A stretch of 64,000 nt of DNA from Nomia melanderi (Eukaryota; Arthropoda; Insecta; Hymenoptera; Halictidae), in assembly GCF_051020985.1 (NCBI RefSeq), contig NC_134999.1, positions 7,378,001 through 7,442,000 on the forward strand, read 5' to 3'. The notes under the pieces were generated by a model. The model saw only the letters and a program-made list of their open reading frames with translations. It was not told the origin of the DNA and did no database searches. Made by a program: the position numbers and the translations under genes. The number at the start of each line of letters is the position of its first letter. Position 1 is the stretch's first letter. Positions 49,201 through 63,311 of the stretch are shown here, in pieces.

Positions 49201-50901
49201 AGATAAGTCAAGTGGCTCCCCCGAGCTTCCGGGCAATTCTGCCCGACGGAATCCATGTTTTGCACTTTGGAAACCAGGTTTGTATAGTCTAAAGTCAATT
49301 TCGACCAAAAATATCCCGACCTTACCATCGGTCAGCCGGATGTAGCCTTGTATCCTGAGACCTCGTCCTGGAGTCCCAGCACTGCTAAGTCAAATGACTA
49401 CCTCCGACCTTCCTGGCAATTCTGCCCGACGGAGTCCAAGTTTTCCACTTTGGAAACCTGGATTGTATAGTCTACTGTCATTTTCGACCAAAAGTATCCA
49501 GACCTTAGCATCGGTCAGCCGGATGTAGCCTTGGTCCCTATGTGATCTCGTCCTGGAGTCCCATCACTGCTAAGTCAAATGGCTTCCCCCGACCTTCCTG
49601 GCAATTTTGGCCGACGGAATCCAAGTTTTCCACTTTGAATACCTGGTTTGTATAGTCTAAAGTCATTTTCGACCAAAAGTATCCAGACCTTCACATCGGT
49701 CCGCCGGATGTAGCCTTGGTCCCTGTGAGATCCCGTCCTGGAGTCCCAGGACTGCTAAGTCAAATGGCTACCCCCGACCTTGCTGGAAATTCTGCCCGAC
49801 GGAATCCAAGTTTTCCACTTTGGAAACCTGGATTGTATAGTTTAAGGTCAATTTCGACCAAAAGTATCCCGACCTTCCCATCGGTCAGCCGGATGTAGCC
49901 TCCGTCCCTATGAGACATGGTCCTGGAGTGCTATCACTGCTAAGTCAAATGGCTTCCCCCGACCTTCCTGGCAATTCTGCCCGACGGAATCCAAGTTTTC
50001 CAGTTTGGAAACCTGGTTTGGAAAGTCTAAAATCAATTTCGACTAAAAGTATCCCGAACTACACATCGGTCAGCCGGATGTAGCCTTGGAACCTGAGACT
50101 TCGTCCTGGAGTCCCGTCACTGCTTAGTCAAATGACTACCCCCGACCTTCCTGCCAATTCTGCCCGACGGAGTCCAAGTTTTCCACTTTGGAAACCTGGA
50201 TTGTATAGTCTAAAGTCAATTTCGACCAAAAGTATCCCAACCTTCTCATCGGTCAGCCGGATGTAGCCTTGGTCCCTATGAGACATCGTCCTGGAGTCCC
50301 TTCACAGCTAAGTCAAATGGCTACCCCCGACCTTCCTGGCAATTCTGCCCGACGGAATCCTAGTTTTGCACTTTGGAAACCTGGATTGTATAGTCTAAAG
50401 TCAATTTTGACCAAAATTATGCCGAACATCCCATCGCTCAGCCGGATGTAGCCTTGGTCCCTATGAGCCCTCTCCCTGGGGTCCAATCACTGCTAAATCA
50501 AATGGCTACCCTCGACATTCCTGGCAATTCTGGCCGACGGAATTCAAGTTTTCCACTTTGAAAACCTGGATTGTTTAGTCTAAAGTCAATTTCGACCAAA
50601 AGTATCCCGACCTTCCCATCGGTCAGCCGGATGTTGCCTTCGTCCCTATGAGACCTCTCCCTGGTGTCCAATCACCGCTAAGTCAAATGGCTACACCCGA
50701 CCTTCCTGGCAATTCTGGCCGACGGAATCCAAGTTTTCCACTTTGGAAACCTGGTTTGTATAGTCTAAAGACAATTTCGACCAAAAGTATCCCGAGCTTC
50801 CCATCGGTCAGCTGGATGTAGCCTTGGAACCTATGAGACCTCGTCCTGGAGTCCCATCACTGCGAAGTCAAATGGCTTCCCCCGACCTTCCTGGCAATTC
50901 G

Positions 50902-53900
50902 GGCCGACGGAATCCAAGTTTTCCACTTTGGCAACCTGGTTTGTGTAGTCTAAAGTCATTTTCGACCAAAAGAATCCAGACCTGCCCATCGGTCAGCCGG
51001 ATGTAGCCTTGGTCCCTATGAGACCTCGCCCTGGTGTCCAATCACTGCTAAGTCAAATGAATAGCCCCGACCTACCTGTCAATTCTGCCCGACGGAATCC
51101 AAGTTTTGCACTTTGGAAACCTGGATTGTATAGTCTAAAGTCAATTTCGACCAAAAGTATCCACACCTGCCCATCGGTCAGCCGGATGTAGCCTTGGTCC
51201 CTATGAGACCTCGCCCTGGTGTCCAATCACTGCTAAGTCAAATGAATACCCCCGACCTACCTGTCAATTCTGCCCGAAGGAATCCAAGTTTTGCACTTTG
51301 GAAACCTGGATTGTATAGTCTAAAATCAATTTCGACCAAAAGTATCCCGACATTCCCATCGGTCAGCCGGATGTAGCCTACGTCCCTATGAGACATCGTC
51401 CTGGAGTCCCATCACGGCTAAGTCAAATGGCTACCCCCGACCTACCTGGCAATTCTGCCCTACGGAATCCAAGTTTTGCACTTTGGAAACCTGGTTTGTA
51501 TAGTCTAAAGTCAATTTCGGCCAAAAGTATCCCGAACTTCCCATCGGTCAGCCGGGTGTAGCCTTGGAACCTATGAGACCTCGTCCTGGAGTCCCATCAC
51601 TGCTAAGTCAAATGGCTACCCCCGACCTACCTGGCAATTCTGCCCGACGGAATCCAAGTTTTGCACTTTGGAAACCTGGATTGTATAGTCTAAAATCAAT
51701 TTCGACCAAAAGTATCCCGACATTCCCATCGGTCAGCCGGATGTAGCCTTGGTCCCTATGAGACCTCGCCCTGGTGTCCAATCACTGCTAAGTCAAATGA
51801 ATACCCCCGACCTACCTGTCAATTCTGCCCGAAGGAATCCAAGTTTTGCACTTTGGAAACCTGGATTGTATAGTCTAAAATCAATTTCGACCAAAAGTAT
51901 CCCGACATTCCCATCGGTCAGCCGGATGTAGCCTACGTCCCTATGAGACATCGTCCTGGAGTCCCATCACGGCTAAGTCAAATGGCTACCACCGACCTAC
52001 CTGGCAATTCTGCCCTACGGAATCCAAGTTTTGCACTTTGGAAACCTGGTTTGTATAGTCTAAAGTCAATTTCGGCCAAAAGTATCCCGAACTTCCCATC
52101 GGTCAGCCGGGTGTAGCCTTGGAACCTATGAGACCTCGTCCTGGAGTCCCATCACTGCTAAGTCAAATGGCTACCCCCGACCTACCTGGCAATTCTGCCC
52201 GACGGAATCCAAGTTTTGCACTTTGGAAACCTGGATTGTATAGTCAAAAGTCCATTTCGACCAAAAGTATCCCGACCTTCCCATCGGTCAGCCGGATGTA
52301 GCCTTGGTCCTTTGAGACCTCTCCCTGTTGTGCAATCACTTCTAAATCAAATGGCTCCCCCGAACTTCCTCGCAATTCCGGCCGACGGAATCCAAGTTTT
52401 CCACTTTGAAAACCTGGCTTGTATAGTCTAAAGTCAATTTCGGCCAAAAGTATCCCGAACTTCCCATCGGTCAGCCGGGTGTAGCCTTGGCACCTATGAG
52501 ACCTCGTCCTGGAGTCCCATCACTGCTAAGTCAAATGGCTACCCCCGACCTACCTGGCAATTCTGCCCGACGGAATCCTAGTTTTGCACTTTGGAGACCT
52601 GGATTGTATAGTCTAAAGTCAATTTCGACCAAAAGTATCCCGACCGTCCCATCGGTCAGCCGGATGTAGCCTTCGTCCCTATGAGACATCGTCGTGATGT
52701 CCCATCACTGCTAAGTCAAATGGCTACCCCCGACCTTCCTGGCTATTCTGCCCGACGGAATCCAAGTTTTGCACTTTGGAAACCTGGATTGTATAGTCTA
52801 AAGTCAATTTCGACCAAAAGTATCCCGACCTTCCCATCGGTCAGCGGGATGTAGCCTTGGTCCCTATGAGACCTCGTCCTGGAGTCCCATCACATCTAAG
52901 TCAAATTGCTCCCCAAACCTTCCTCGCAATTCTGGCCAACGGAATCCAAGTTTTCCACTTTGGCAACCTGGTTTGTATAGTCTAAAGTCATTTTCGACCA
53001 AAAGTATCCAGACCTTCCCATCGGACAGCCGGATGTAGCCTTGGTCCCTATGAGACCTCGCCCTGGTGTCCAATCACTGCTAAGTCAAATGACTACCCCT
53101 GACCTTCATGGCAATTCTGGCCGACGGAATCCAAGTTTTCCACTTTGGAAACCTGGTTTGTATAGTCTAAAGTCAATTTCGACCAAAAGTATCCCGACCC
53201 TCCCATCGGTCAGCCGGATGTAGCCTTGGTCCCTATGAGACCTCTCCCTGGTGTCCAATCACTGCTAAGTCAAATGGCTTCCCCCGACCTTCCTGGCAAT
53301 TCTGCCCGACGGAATCCAAGTTTTGCACTTTGGAAACCTGGATTGTATAGTCTAAAGTCAATTTCGACCAAAAGTATCCCGACCGTCCCATCGGTCAGCC
53401 GGATGTAGCCTTGGAACCTATGAGACCTCGTCCAGGAGTCCCATCAAAGCCAAGTCAAATGACTACCCCCGACCTTCCTCGCAATTCCGGCCGACGGAAT
53501 CCAAGTTTTCCACTTTGGAAACGTGGTTTGTATAGTCTAAAGTCAATTTCGACCAAAAGTATCCCGACCCTCCCATCGGTCAGCCGGATGTAGCCTTCGT
53601 CCCTATGAGACATCGTCGTGATGTCCCATCACTGCTAAGTCAAATGGCTACCCCCGACCTTCCTGGCTATTCTGCCCGACGGAATCCAAGTTTTGCACTT
53701 TGGAAACCTGGATTGTATAGTCTAAAGTCAATTTCGACCAAAAGTATCCCGAACTTCCCATCGGTCAGCCGGATGTAGCCTTGGAACCTATGAGACCTCG
53801 TCCTGGAGTCCCATCAAAGCCAAGTCAAATGACTACCCCCGACCTTCCTCGCAATTCCGGCCGACGGAATCCAAGTTTTGCACTTGGGAAACCTGGATTG

Positions 53901-54598
53901 TATAGTCTAAAGTCAATTTCGACCAAAAGTATCCCGAACTTCCCATCGGTCAGCCGGATGTAGCCTTGGAACCTATGAGACCTCGTCCTGAAGTCCCATC
54001 AAAGCCAAGTCAAATGACTACCCCCGACCTTCCTCGCAATTCCGGCCGACGGAATCCAAGATTTCCACTTTGGAAACCTGGTTTGTATAGTATAAAGTCA
54101 ATTTCGACCAAAAGTATCCCGACCCTCCCATCGGTCAGCCGGAAGTAGCCTTGGTCCCTATGAGACCTCTCCCTGGTGTCCAATCACTGCTAAGTCAAAT
54201 GTCTTCCCCCGACCTTCCTGGCAATTGTGGCCGACGGAATCCAAGTTTTCCTCTTTGGCAACCTGGTTTGTATAGTCTAAAGTCATTTTCGACCAAAAGT
54301 ATCCAGACCTTCCCATCGGTCAGCCGGATGTAGCCTTGGTCCCTATGAGATCTCGTCCTGGAGTCCCATCACTGCTAAGTCAAATGGCTACACCCGACCT
54401 TCCTGGCAATTCTGGCCAACGGAATCCAAGTTTTCCACTTTGGCAATCTGGTTTGTATAGTCTAAAGTCGTTTTCGACCAAAAGTATCCAGACCTTCCCA
54501 TCTGTCAGCCGGATGAAGCCTTGGTCCCTATGAGACCTCGCCCTGGTGTCCAATCGCTGCTAAGTCCAATGGCTACCCCCGACCTTCCTGGCAATTCT
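50902..54598 (+). repeat. 20-monomer tandem duplication, copy A (unit 3,697 bp)
   Basis: Every monomer variant from 50902 onward recurs exactly 3,697 bp later. The unit is 20 monomers, three of them 1 bp short. I found no difference between copies in the parts I compared. Before 50902 the sequences differ (AATTCGGGCC against AATTCTGGCC and earlier sites). The duplication is very recent, or one copy is an assembly product. Confidence 0.9.
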
Positions 54599-57500
54599 GG
54601 CCGACGGAATCCAAGTTTTCCACTTTGGCAACCTGGTTTGTGTAGTCTAAAGTCATTTTCGACCAAAAGAATCCAGACCTGCCCATCGGTCAGCCGGATG
54701 TAGCCTTGGTCCCTATGAGACCTCGCCCTGGTGTCCAATCACTGCTAAGTCAAATGAATAGCCCCGACCTACCTGTCAATTCTGCCCGACGGAATCCAAG
54801 TTTTGCACTTTGGAAACCTGGATTGTATAGTCTAAAGTCAATTTCGACCAAAAGTATCCACACCTGCCCATCGGTCAGCCGGATGTAGCCTTGGTCCCTA
54901 TGAGACCTCGCCCTGGTGTCCAATCACTGCTAAGTCAAATGAATACCCCCGACCTACCTGTCAATTCTGCCCGAAGGAATCCAAGTTTTGCACTTTGGAA
55001 ACCTGGATTGTATAGTCTAAAATCAATTTCGACCAAAAGTATCCCGACATTCCCATCGGTCAGCCGGATGTAGCCTACGTCCCTATGAGACATCGTCCTG
55101 GAGTCCCATCACGGCTAAGTCAAATGGCTACCCCCGACCTACCTGGCAATTCTGCCCTACGGAATCCAAGTTTTGCACTTTGGAAACCTGGTTTGTATAG
55201 TCTAAAGTCAATTTCGGCCAAAAGTATCCCGAACTTCCCATCGGTCAGCCGGGTGTAGCCTTGGAACCTATGAGACCTCGTCCTGGAGTCCCATCACTGC
55301 TAAGTCAAATGGCTACCCCCGACCTACCTGGCAATTCTGCCCGACGGAATCCAAGTTTTGCACTTTGGAAACCTGGATTGTATAGTCTAAAATCAATTTC
55401 GACCAAAAGTATCCCGACATTCCCATCGGTCAGCCGGATGTAGCCTTGGTCCCTATGAGACCTCGCCCTGGTGTCCAATCACTGCTAAGTCAAATGAATA
55501 CCCCCGACCTACCTGTCAATTCTGCCCGAAGGAATCCAAGTTTTGCACTTTGGAAACCTGGATTGTATAGTCTAAAATCAATTTCGACCAAAAGTATCCC
55601 GACATTCCCATCGGTCAGCCGGATGTAGCCTACGTCCCTATGAGACATCGTCCTGGAGTCCCATCACGGCTAAGTCAAATGGCTACCACCGACCTACCTG
55701 GCAATTCTGCCCTACGGAATCCAAGTTTTGCACTTTGGAAACCTGGTTTGTATAGTCTAAAGTCAATTTCGGCCAAAAGTATCCCGAACTTCCCATCGGT
55801 CAGCCGGGTGTAGCCTTGGAACCTATGAGACCTCGTCCTGGAGTCCCATCACTGCTAAGTCAAATGGCTACCCCCGACCTACCTGGCAATTCTGCCCGAC
55901 GGAATCCAAGTTTTGCACTTTGGAAACCTGGATTGTATAGTCAAAAGTCCATTTCGACCAAAAGTATCCCGACCTTCCCATCGGTCAGCCGGATGTAGCC
56001 TTGGTCCTTTGAGACCTCTCCCTGTTGTGCAATCACTTCTAAATCAAATGGCTCCCCCGAACTTCCTCGCAATTCCGGCCGACGGAATCCAAGTTTTCCA
56101 CTTTGAAAACCTGGCTTGTATAGTCTAAAGTCAATTTCGGCCAAAAGTATCCCGAACTTCCCATCGGTCAGCCGGGTGTAGCCTTGGCACCTATGAGACC
56201 TCGTCCTGGAGTCCCATCACTGCTAAGTCAAATGGCTACCCCCGACCTACCTGGCAATTCTGCCCGACGGAATCCTAGTTTTGCACTTTGGAGACCTGGA
56301 TTGTATAGTCTAAAGTCAATTTCGACCAAAAGTATCCCGACCGTCCCATCGGTCAGCCGGATGTAGCCTTCGTCCCTATGAGACATCGTCGTGATGTCCC
56401 ATCACTGCTAAGTCAAATGGCTACCCCCGACCTTCCTGGCTATTCTGCCCGACGGAATCCAAGTTTTGCACTTTGGAAACCTGGATTGTATAGTCTAAAG
56501 TCAATTTCGACCAAAAGTATCCCGACCTTCCCATCGGTCAGCGGGATGTAGCCTTGGTCCCTATGAGACCTCGTCCTGGAGTCCCATCACATCTAAGTCA
56601 AATTGCTCCCCAAACCTTCCTCGCAATTCTGGCCAACGGAATCCAAGTTTTCCACTTTGGCAACCTGGTTTGTATAGTCTAAAGTCATTTTCGACCAAAA
56701 GTATCCAGACCTTCCCATCGGACAGCCGGATGTAGCCTTGGTCCCTATGAGACCTCGCCCTGGTGTCCAATCACTGCTAAGTCAAATGACTACCCCTGAC
56801 CTTCATGGCAATTCTGGCCGACGGAATCCAAGTTTTCCACTTTGGAAACCTGGTTTGTATAGTCTAAAGTCAATTTCGACCAAAAGTATCCCGACCCTCC
56901 CATCGGTCAGCCGGATGTAGCCTTGGTCCCTATGAGACCTCTCCCTGGTGTCCAATCACTGCTAAGTCAAATGGCTTCCCCCGACCTTCCTGGCAATTCT
57001 GCCCGACGGAATCCAAGTTTTGCACTTTGGAAACCTGGATTGTATAGTCTAAAGTCAATTTCGACCAAAAGTATCCCGACCGTCCCATCGGTCAGCCGGA
57101 TGTAGCCTTGGAACCTATGAGACCTCGTCCAGGAGTCCCATCAAAGCCAAGTCAAATGACTACCCCCGACCTTCCTCGCAATTCCGGCCGACGGAATCCA
57201 AGTTTTCCACTTTGGAAACGTGGTTTGTATAGTCTAAAGTCAATTTCGACCAAAAGTATCCCGACCCTCCCATCGGTCAGCCGGATGTAGCCTTCGTCCC
57301 TATGAGACATCGTCGTGATGTCCCATCACTGCTAAGTCAAATGGCTACCCCCGACCTTCCTGGCTATTCTGCCCGACGGAATCCAAGTTTTGCACTTTGG
57401 AAACCTGGATTGTATAGTCTAAAGTCAATTTCGACCAAAAGTATCCCGAACTTCCCATCGGTCAGCCGGATGTAGCCTTGGAACCTATGAGACCTCGTCC

Positions 57501-58320
57501 TGGAGTCCCATCAAAGCCAAGTCAAATGACTACCCCCGACCTTCCTCGCAATTCCGGCCGACGGAATCCAAGTTTTGCACTTGGGAAACCTGGATTGTAT
57601 AGTCTAAAGTCAATTTCGACCAAAAGTATCCCGAACTTCCCATCGGTCAGCCGGATGTAGCCTTGGAACCTATGAGACCTCGTCCTGAAGTCCCATCAAA
57701 GCCAAGTCAAATGACTACCCCCGACCTTCCTCGCAATTCCGGCCGACGGAATCCAAGATTTCCACTTTGGAAACCTGGTTTGTATAGTATAAAGTCAATT
57801 TCGACCAAAAGTATCCCGACCCTCCCATCGGTCAGCCGGAAGTAGCCTTGGTCCCTATGAGACCTCTCCCTGGTGTCCAATCACTGCTAAGTCAAATGTC
57901 TTCCCCCGACCTTCCTGGCAATTGTGGCCGACGGAATCCAAGTTTTCCTCTTTGGCAACCTGGTTTGTATAGTCTAAAGTCATTTTCGACCAAAAGTATC
58001 CAGACCTTCCCATCGGTCAGCCGGATGTAGCCTTGGTCCCTATGAGATCTCGTCCTGGAGTCCCATCACTGCTAAGTCAAATGGCTACACCCGACCTTCC
58101 TGGCAATTCTGGCCAACGGAATCCAAGTTTTCCACTTTGGCAATCTGGTTTGTATAGTCTAAAGTCGTTTTCGACCAAAAGTATCCAGACCTTCCCATCT
58201 GTCAGCCGGATGAAGCCTTGGTCCCTATGAGACCTCGCCCTGGTGTCCAATCGCTGCTAAGTCCAATGGCTACCCCCGACCTTCCTGGCAATTCTGGCCG
58301 ACGGAATCCAAGTTTTCCAC
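54599..58320 (+). repeat. 20-monomer tandem duplication, copy B (with 25-bp overhang)
   Basis: Repeats copy A. Identity continues for 25 bp past the unit (58296-58320, GGCCGACGGAATCC through TTTTCCAC) and ends where this copy reads CCACATTGG against CCACTTTGG. The 25-bp overlap is the stretch in which an unequal crossover could have occurred. Confidence 0.9.
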
Positions 58321-59380
58321 ATTGGAAACCTGGATTGTTTTGTCTAAAGTCAATTTCGACCAAAAGTATCCCGACCTTCCCATCGGTCAGCCGGATGTAG
58401 CCTTCGTCCCTATGAGACATCGTCCTGGAGTCCCATCAGTGCTATGTCAAATGGCTACCCCCAACCTTCCTGGCAATTCTGCCCGACGGAATCCAAGTTT
58501 TGCACTTTGGAAACCTGGATTGTATAGTCCAAAGTCAATTTCGACCAAAAGTATCCCGACCTTCCCATCGGTCAGCCGGATGTAGCCTTGGTCCCTATGA
58601 TAACTCTCCCTGGTGTCCAATCACTTCCAAGACAAATGGCTCCCCCGACCTTCCTGGCAATTCTGGCCAACGGAATCCAAGTTTTCCACTTTGGCAACCT
58701 GGTTTGTATAGTCTAAAGTCATTTTCGACCAAAAGTATCCAGACCTTCCCATCGGACAGCCGGATGTAGCCTTGGTCCCTATGAGATCTCGTCCTGGAGT
58801 CCCATCACTGCTAAGTCAAATGGCTACACCCGACCTTCCTGGCAATTCTGGCCAACGGAATCCAAGTTTTCCACTTTGGCAATCTGGTTTGTATAGTCTA
58901 AAGTCGTTTTCGACCAAAAGTATCCAGACCTTCCCATCTGTCAGCCGGATGAAGCCTTGGTCCCTGTGAGACCTCGCCCTGGTGTCCAATCGCTGCTAAG
59001 TCCAATGGCTACCCCCGACCTTCCTGGCAATTCTGGCCGACGGAATCCAAGTTTTCCACATTGGAAACCTGGATTGTTTTGTCTAAAGTCAATTTCGACC
59101 AAAAGTATCCCGACCTTCCCATCGGTCAGCCGGATGTAGCCTTCGTCCCTATGAGACATCGTCCTGGAGTCCCATCAGTGCTATGTCAAATGGCTACCCC
59201 CAACCTTCCTGGCAATTCTGCCCGACGGAATCCAAGTTTTGCACTTTGGAAACCTGGATTGTATAGTCCAAAGTCAATTTCGACCAAAAGTATCCCGACC
59301 TTCCCATCGGTCAGCCGGATGTAGCCTTGGTCCCTATGATAACTCTCCCTGGTGTCCAATCACTTCCAAGACAAATGGCT
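58017..59380 (+). repeat. 4-monomer tandem duplication (unit 739 bp)
   Basis: The copies are about 58017-58641 and 58756-59380. Shared markers are CATCTGTCAGCCGGATGAAG, CAATCGCTGCTAAGTCC, CCACATTGGAAACC, ATCAGTGCTATGTC and CCCTATGATAACTCTCC. They differ by CCTATGAGACC against CCTGTGAGACC and end at GGCTCCCC against GGCTACCC. This event overlaps the end of the 3,697-bp duplication. Confidence 0.85.
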
Positions 59381-59629
59381 ACCCCCGACCTTCCTGGCAA
59401 TTCTGGCCGACGGAATCCAAGTTTTCCACATTGGAAACCTGGATTGTTTAGTCTAAAGTCAATTTCGACCAAAAGTATCCCGACCTTCCCATCGGTCAGC
59501 CGGATGTAGCCTTGGTCCCTATGAGACCTCTCCCTGGTGTCCAATCACTGCTAAGTCAAATGGCTTCCCCCGGCCTTCCTGGCAATTCTGCCCGACGGAA
59601 TCCAAGTTTTGCACTTTGGAAACCTGGAT

Positions 59630-60250
59630 TGTATAGTCTAAAGTCAATTTCGACCAAAAGTATCCCGAACTTCCCATCGGTCAGCCGGATGTAGCCTTGG
59701 AACCTATGAGACCTCGTCCTGGAGTCCCATCAAAGCCAAGTCAAATGACTACCCCCGACCTTCCTCGCAATTCCGGCAGACGGAATCCAAGTTTTGCACT
59801 TTGGAAACCTGGATTGTATAGTCTAAAGTCAATTTCGACCAAAAGTATCCCGATCTTCCCATCGGTCAGCCGAATGTAGCCTTGGAACCTATGAGACCTC
59901 GTCCTGGAGTCCCATCAAAGCCAAGTCAAATGACTACCCCCGACCTTCCTCGCAATTCCGGCCGACGGAATCCAAGATTTCCACTTTGGAAACCTGGTTT
60001 GTATAGTCTAAAGTCAATTTCGACCAAAAGTATCCCGACCCTCCCATCGGTCAGCCGGATGTAGCCTTGGTCCCTATGAGACCTCTCCCTGGTGTCCAAT
60101 CACTGCTAAGTCAAATGGCTTCCCCCGACCTTCCTGGCAATTGTGGCCGACGGAATCCAAGTTTTCCTCTTTGGCAACCTGGTTTGTATAGTCTAAAGTC
60201 ATTTTCGACCAAAAGTATCCAGACCTTCCCATCGGTCAGCCGGATGTAGC
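59630..60250 (+). repeat. satellite segment shared with ~53714-54334 and ~57411-58031
   Basis: Offset 5,916 bp to the nearest match in copy A. Shared markers are CCATCAAAGCCAAGTC, CCTTCCTCGCAATTCCGG with ATGACTACC, CCAAGATTTCCAC, GGCAATTGTGGCC and TTTTCCTCTTTGGC. Confidence 0.75.
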
Positions 60251-60889
60251 CTTGGTCCCTATGAGATCTCGTCCTGGTGTCCAATCACTGCTAAGTCAAA
60301 TGACTACCCCTGACCTTCATTGCAATTCTGGCCGACGGAATCCAAGTTTTCCAATTTGGAAACCTGGTTTGTATAGTCTAAAGTCAATTTCGACCAAAAG
60401 TATCCCGAACTTCCCATCGGTCAGCCGGATGTAGCCTTCGTCCCTATGAGACCTCTCCCAGGTGTCCAATCACTGCTAAGTCAAATGGCTTCCCCCAACC
60501 TTCCTGGCAATTCTGGCCGACGGAATCCAAGTTTACCACTTTGGCAACCTGGATTGTATAGTCTAAAGTCATTTTCGACCAAAAGTATACCCACCCACCC
60601 ATCGGTCAGCCGGATGTAGCCTTGGTCCCTATGAGATCTCGTCCTGGAGTCCCATCACTGCTAAGTCAAATGACTACACCCGACCTTCATGGCAATTCTG
60701 GCAGACGGAATCCAAGTTTACCACTTTGGCAACCTGGATTGTATAGTCTAAAGTCATTTTCGACCAAAAGTATACCCACCCACCCATCGGTCAGCCGGAT
60801 GTAGCCTTGGTCCCTATGAGATCTCGTCCTGGAGTCCCATCACTGCTAAGTCAAATGACTACACCCGACCTTCATGGCAATTCTGGCCG

Positions 60890-61990
60890 ACGGAATCCAA
60901 GTTTTCCACTTTGGCAATCTGGTTTTTATGGTCTAAAGTCAGTTTCGACCAAAAGTATCCCGACCTTCCCATCGGTCAGCCGGATGTAGCCTTTGTCCCT
61001 ATGAGATCACGTCCTGGATTCCCATCACTGCAAAGTCAAATGGCTACCCCCAACCTTCCTGGCAATTCTGGCCGACGGAATCCAAGTTTTCCACTTTGGC
61101 AACCTGGATTGTATATTCTAAAGTCATTTTCGACCAAAAGTATTCCGAACTTCCCATCGGTCAGCCGGATGTAGCCTTGTTCCCAATGAGACCTCGTCCT
61201 GGAGTCCCATCACAGCTAAGTCAAATGGCTCCCCCGATATTCCTGGCAATACCGGCCGACGGAATCCAAGTTTTCTACTTTGGAAACCTGGTATGTATAG
61301 TCTAAAGTCAATTTCGACCAAAAGTATCCCGACCTTCCCAAAGGACAGCCGGATGCAGCCTTGGTCCCTATGAGATCTCGTCCTGGAGTCCCATCACTGT
61401 AAAGTCAAATGGCTACCCCCGACCTTCCTGGCAATTCTGGCCGACGGAATCCAAGTTTTCCACTTTGGCAATCTGGTTTTTATGGTCTAAAGTCAGTTTC
61501 GACCAAAAGTATCCCGACCTTCCCATCGGTCAGCCGGATGTAGCCTTGTTCCCTATGAGACCTCGTCCTGGATTCCCATCACTGCAAAGTCAAATGGCTA
61601 CCCCCAACCTTCCTGGCAATTCTGGCCGACGGAATCCAAGTTTTCCACTTTGGCAACCTGGATTGTATATTCTAAAGTCATTTTCGACCAAAAGTATTCC
61701 GAACTTCCCATCGGTCAGCCGGATGTAGCCTTGTTCCCTATGAGACCTCGTCCTGGAGTCCCATCACAGCTAAGTCAAATGGCTCCCCCGATATTCCTGG
61801 CAATACCGGCCGACGGAATCCAAGTTTTCTACTTTGGAAACCTGGTATGTATAGTCTAAAGTCAATTTCGACCAAAAGTATCCCGACCTTCCCAAAGGAC
61901 AGCCGGATGCAGCCTTGGTCCCTATGAGATCTCGTCCTGGAGTCCCATCACTGTAAAGTCAAATGGCTACCCCCGACCTTCCTGGCAATC
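60890..61990 (+). repeat. tandem trimer duplication (554-bp unit) with partial third copy
   Basis: The copies are about 60890-61443 and 61444-61990. A partial third copy runs from ~62183. Shared markers are CTGGTTTTTATGGTC, CCCCCAACCTTCC, GATTGTATATTC, CCGATATTCCTGGCAATACC, TTTTCTACTTTGG and CCCAAAGGACAGCCGGATGC. Confidence 0.8.
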
Positions 61991-63311
61991 CTGGCCGACG
62001 GAATCCAAGTTTTCCACTTTGGAAACCTGGTTTGTATAGCCTAAAGTCATTTTCGACCAAAAGTATCCAGACCTTCCCATCGGTCAGCCGGATGTAGCCT
62101 TGGTCCCTATGAGATCTCGTCCTGGAGTCCCATCACTGCTAAGTCAAATGACTACACCCGACCTTCCTGGCAATTCTGGCCGACGGAATCCAAGTTTTCC
62201 ACTTTGGCAATCTGGTTTTTATGGTCTAAAGTCAGTTCCGACCAAAAGTATCCCGACCTTCCCATCGGTCAGCCGGATGTAGCCTTTGTCCCTATGAGAT
62301 CTCGTCCTGGATTCCCATCACTGCAAAGTCAAATGGCTACCCCCAACCTTCCTGGCAATTCTGGCCGACGGAATCCAAGTTTTCCACTTTGGCAACCTGG
62401 ATTGTATATTCTAAAGTCATTTTCGACCAAAAGTATCCAGACCTGCCCATCTGTCAGCCGGATGTAGCCTTGGTCCCTATGAGACCTCGTCCTGGTGTCC
62501 CATCACAGCTAAGTCAAACGGCTCCCCCGACCTTCCTGGCAATTCCGGCCGACGGAATCAACGTTTTCCACTTTGGAAACCTGGTTTGTATAGTCTAAAG
62601 TCAATTTCGACCAAAAGTATCCCGACCTTCCCATCGGTCAGCCGGACGTAGCCATGGTCCCTATGAGACCTCGTCCTGGAGTCCCATCACAGCTAAGTCA
62701 AACGGCTCCCCCGACCTTCCTGGCAATTCCGGCCGACGGAATCCAAGTTTTCCACTTTGGAAACCTGGTTTGTATAGTCTAAAGTCAATTTCGACTAAAA
62801 GTATCCCGAACTACCCATCGGTCAGCCGGATGTATCCTTGGACCCTATGAGATCTCGTCCTGGAGTAACATCACTGCTAAGTCAAATGGCTACCCCCGAC
62901 CTTGCTGGCAATTCTGCCCGACGGAATCCAAGTTTTCCACTTTGGAAACCTGGACTGTATAGTCTAAAGTGAATTTCGGCCAAAAGTATCCCGACCTTCC
63001 AATCGGTCAGCCGGATGTAGCCTTGGTCCCTATGAGACCTCTCCCTGGTGTCCAATCACTGCTAAGTCAAATGACTACCCCCGACCTTCCTGGCAATTCT
63101 GCCCGACGGAGTCCAAGTTATCCACTTTGGAAACCTGGTTTGTATAGTCTAAAGTCGATTTCGACAAAAAGTATACCGGCCTTCCCATCGGTCAGCCGGA
63201 CGTAGCTTTGGTCCCTATGAGACATCGTCCTGGAGTCCCATCACTGCTAAGTAAAATGGCTAACCCCGACCTTCCTGGCAATTCTGCTAGACGGAATCCA
63301 AGTTTCCCACT

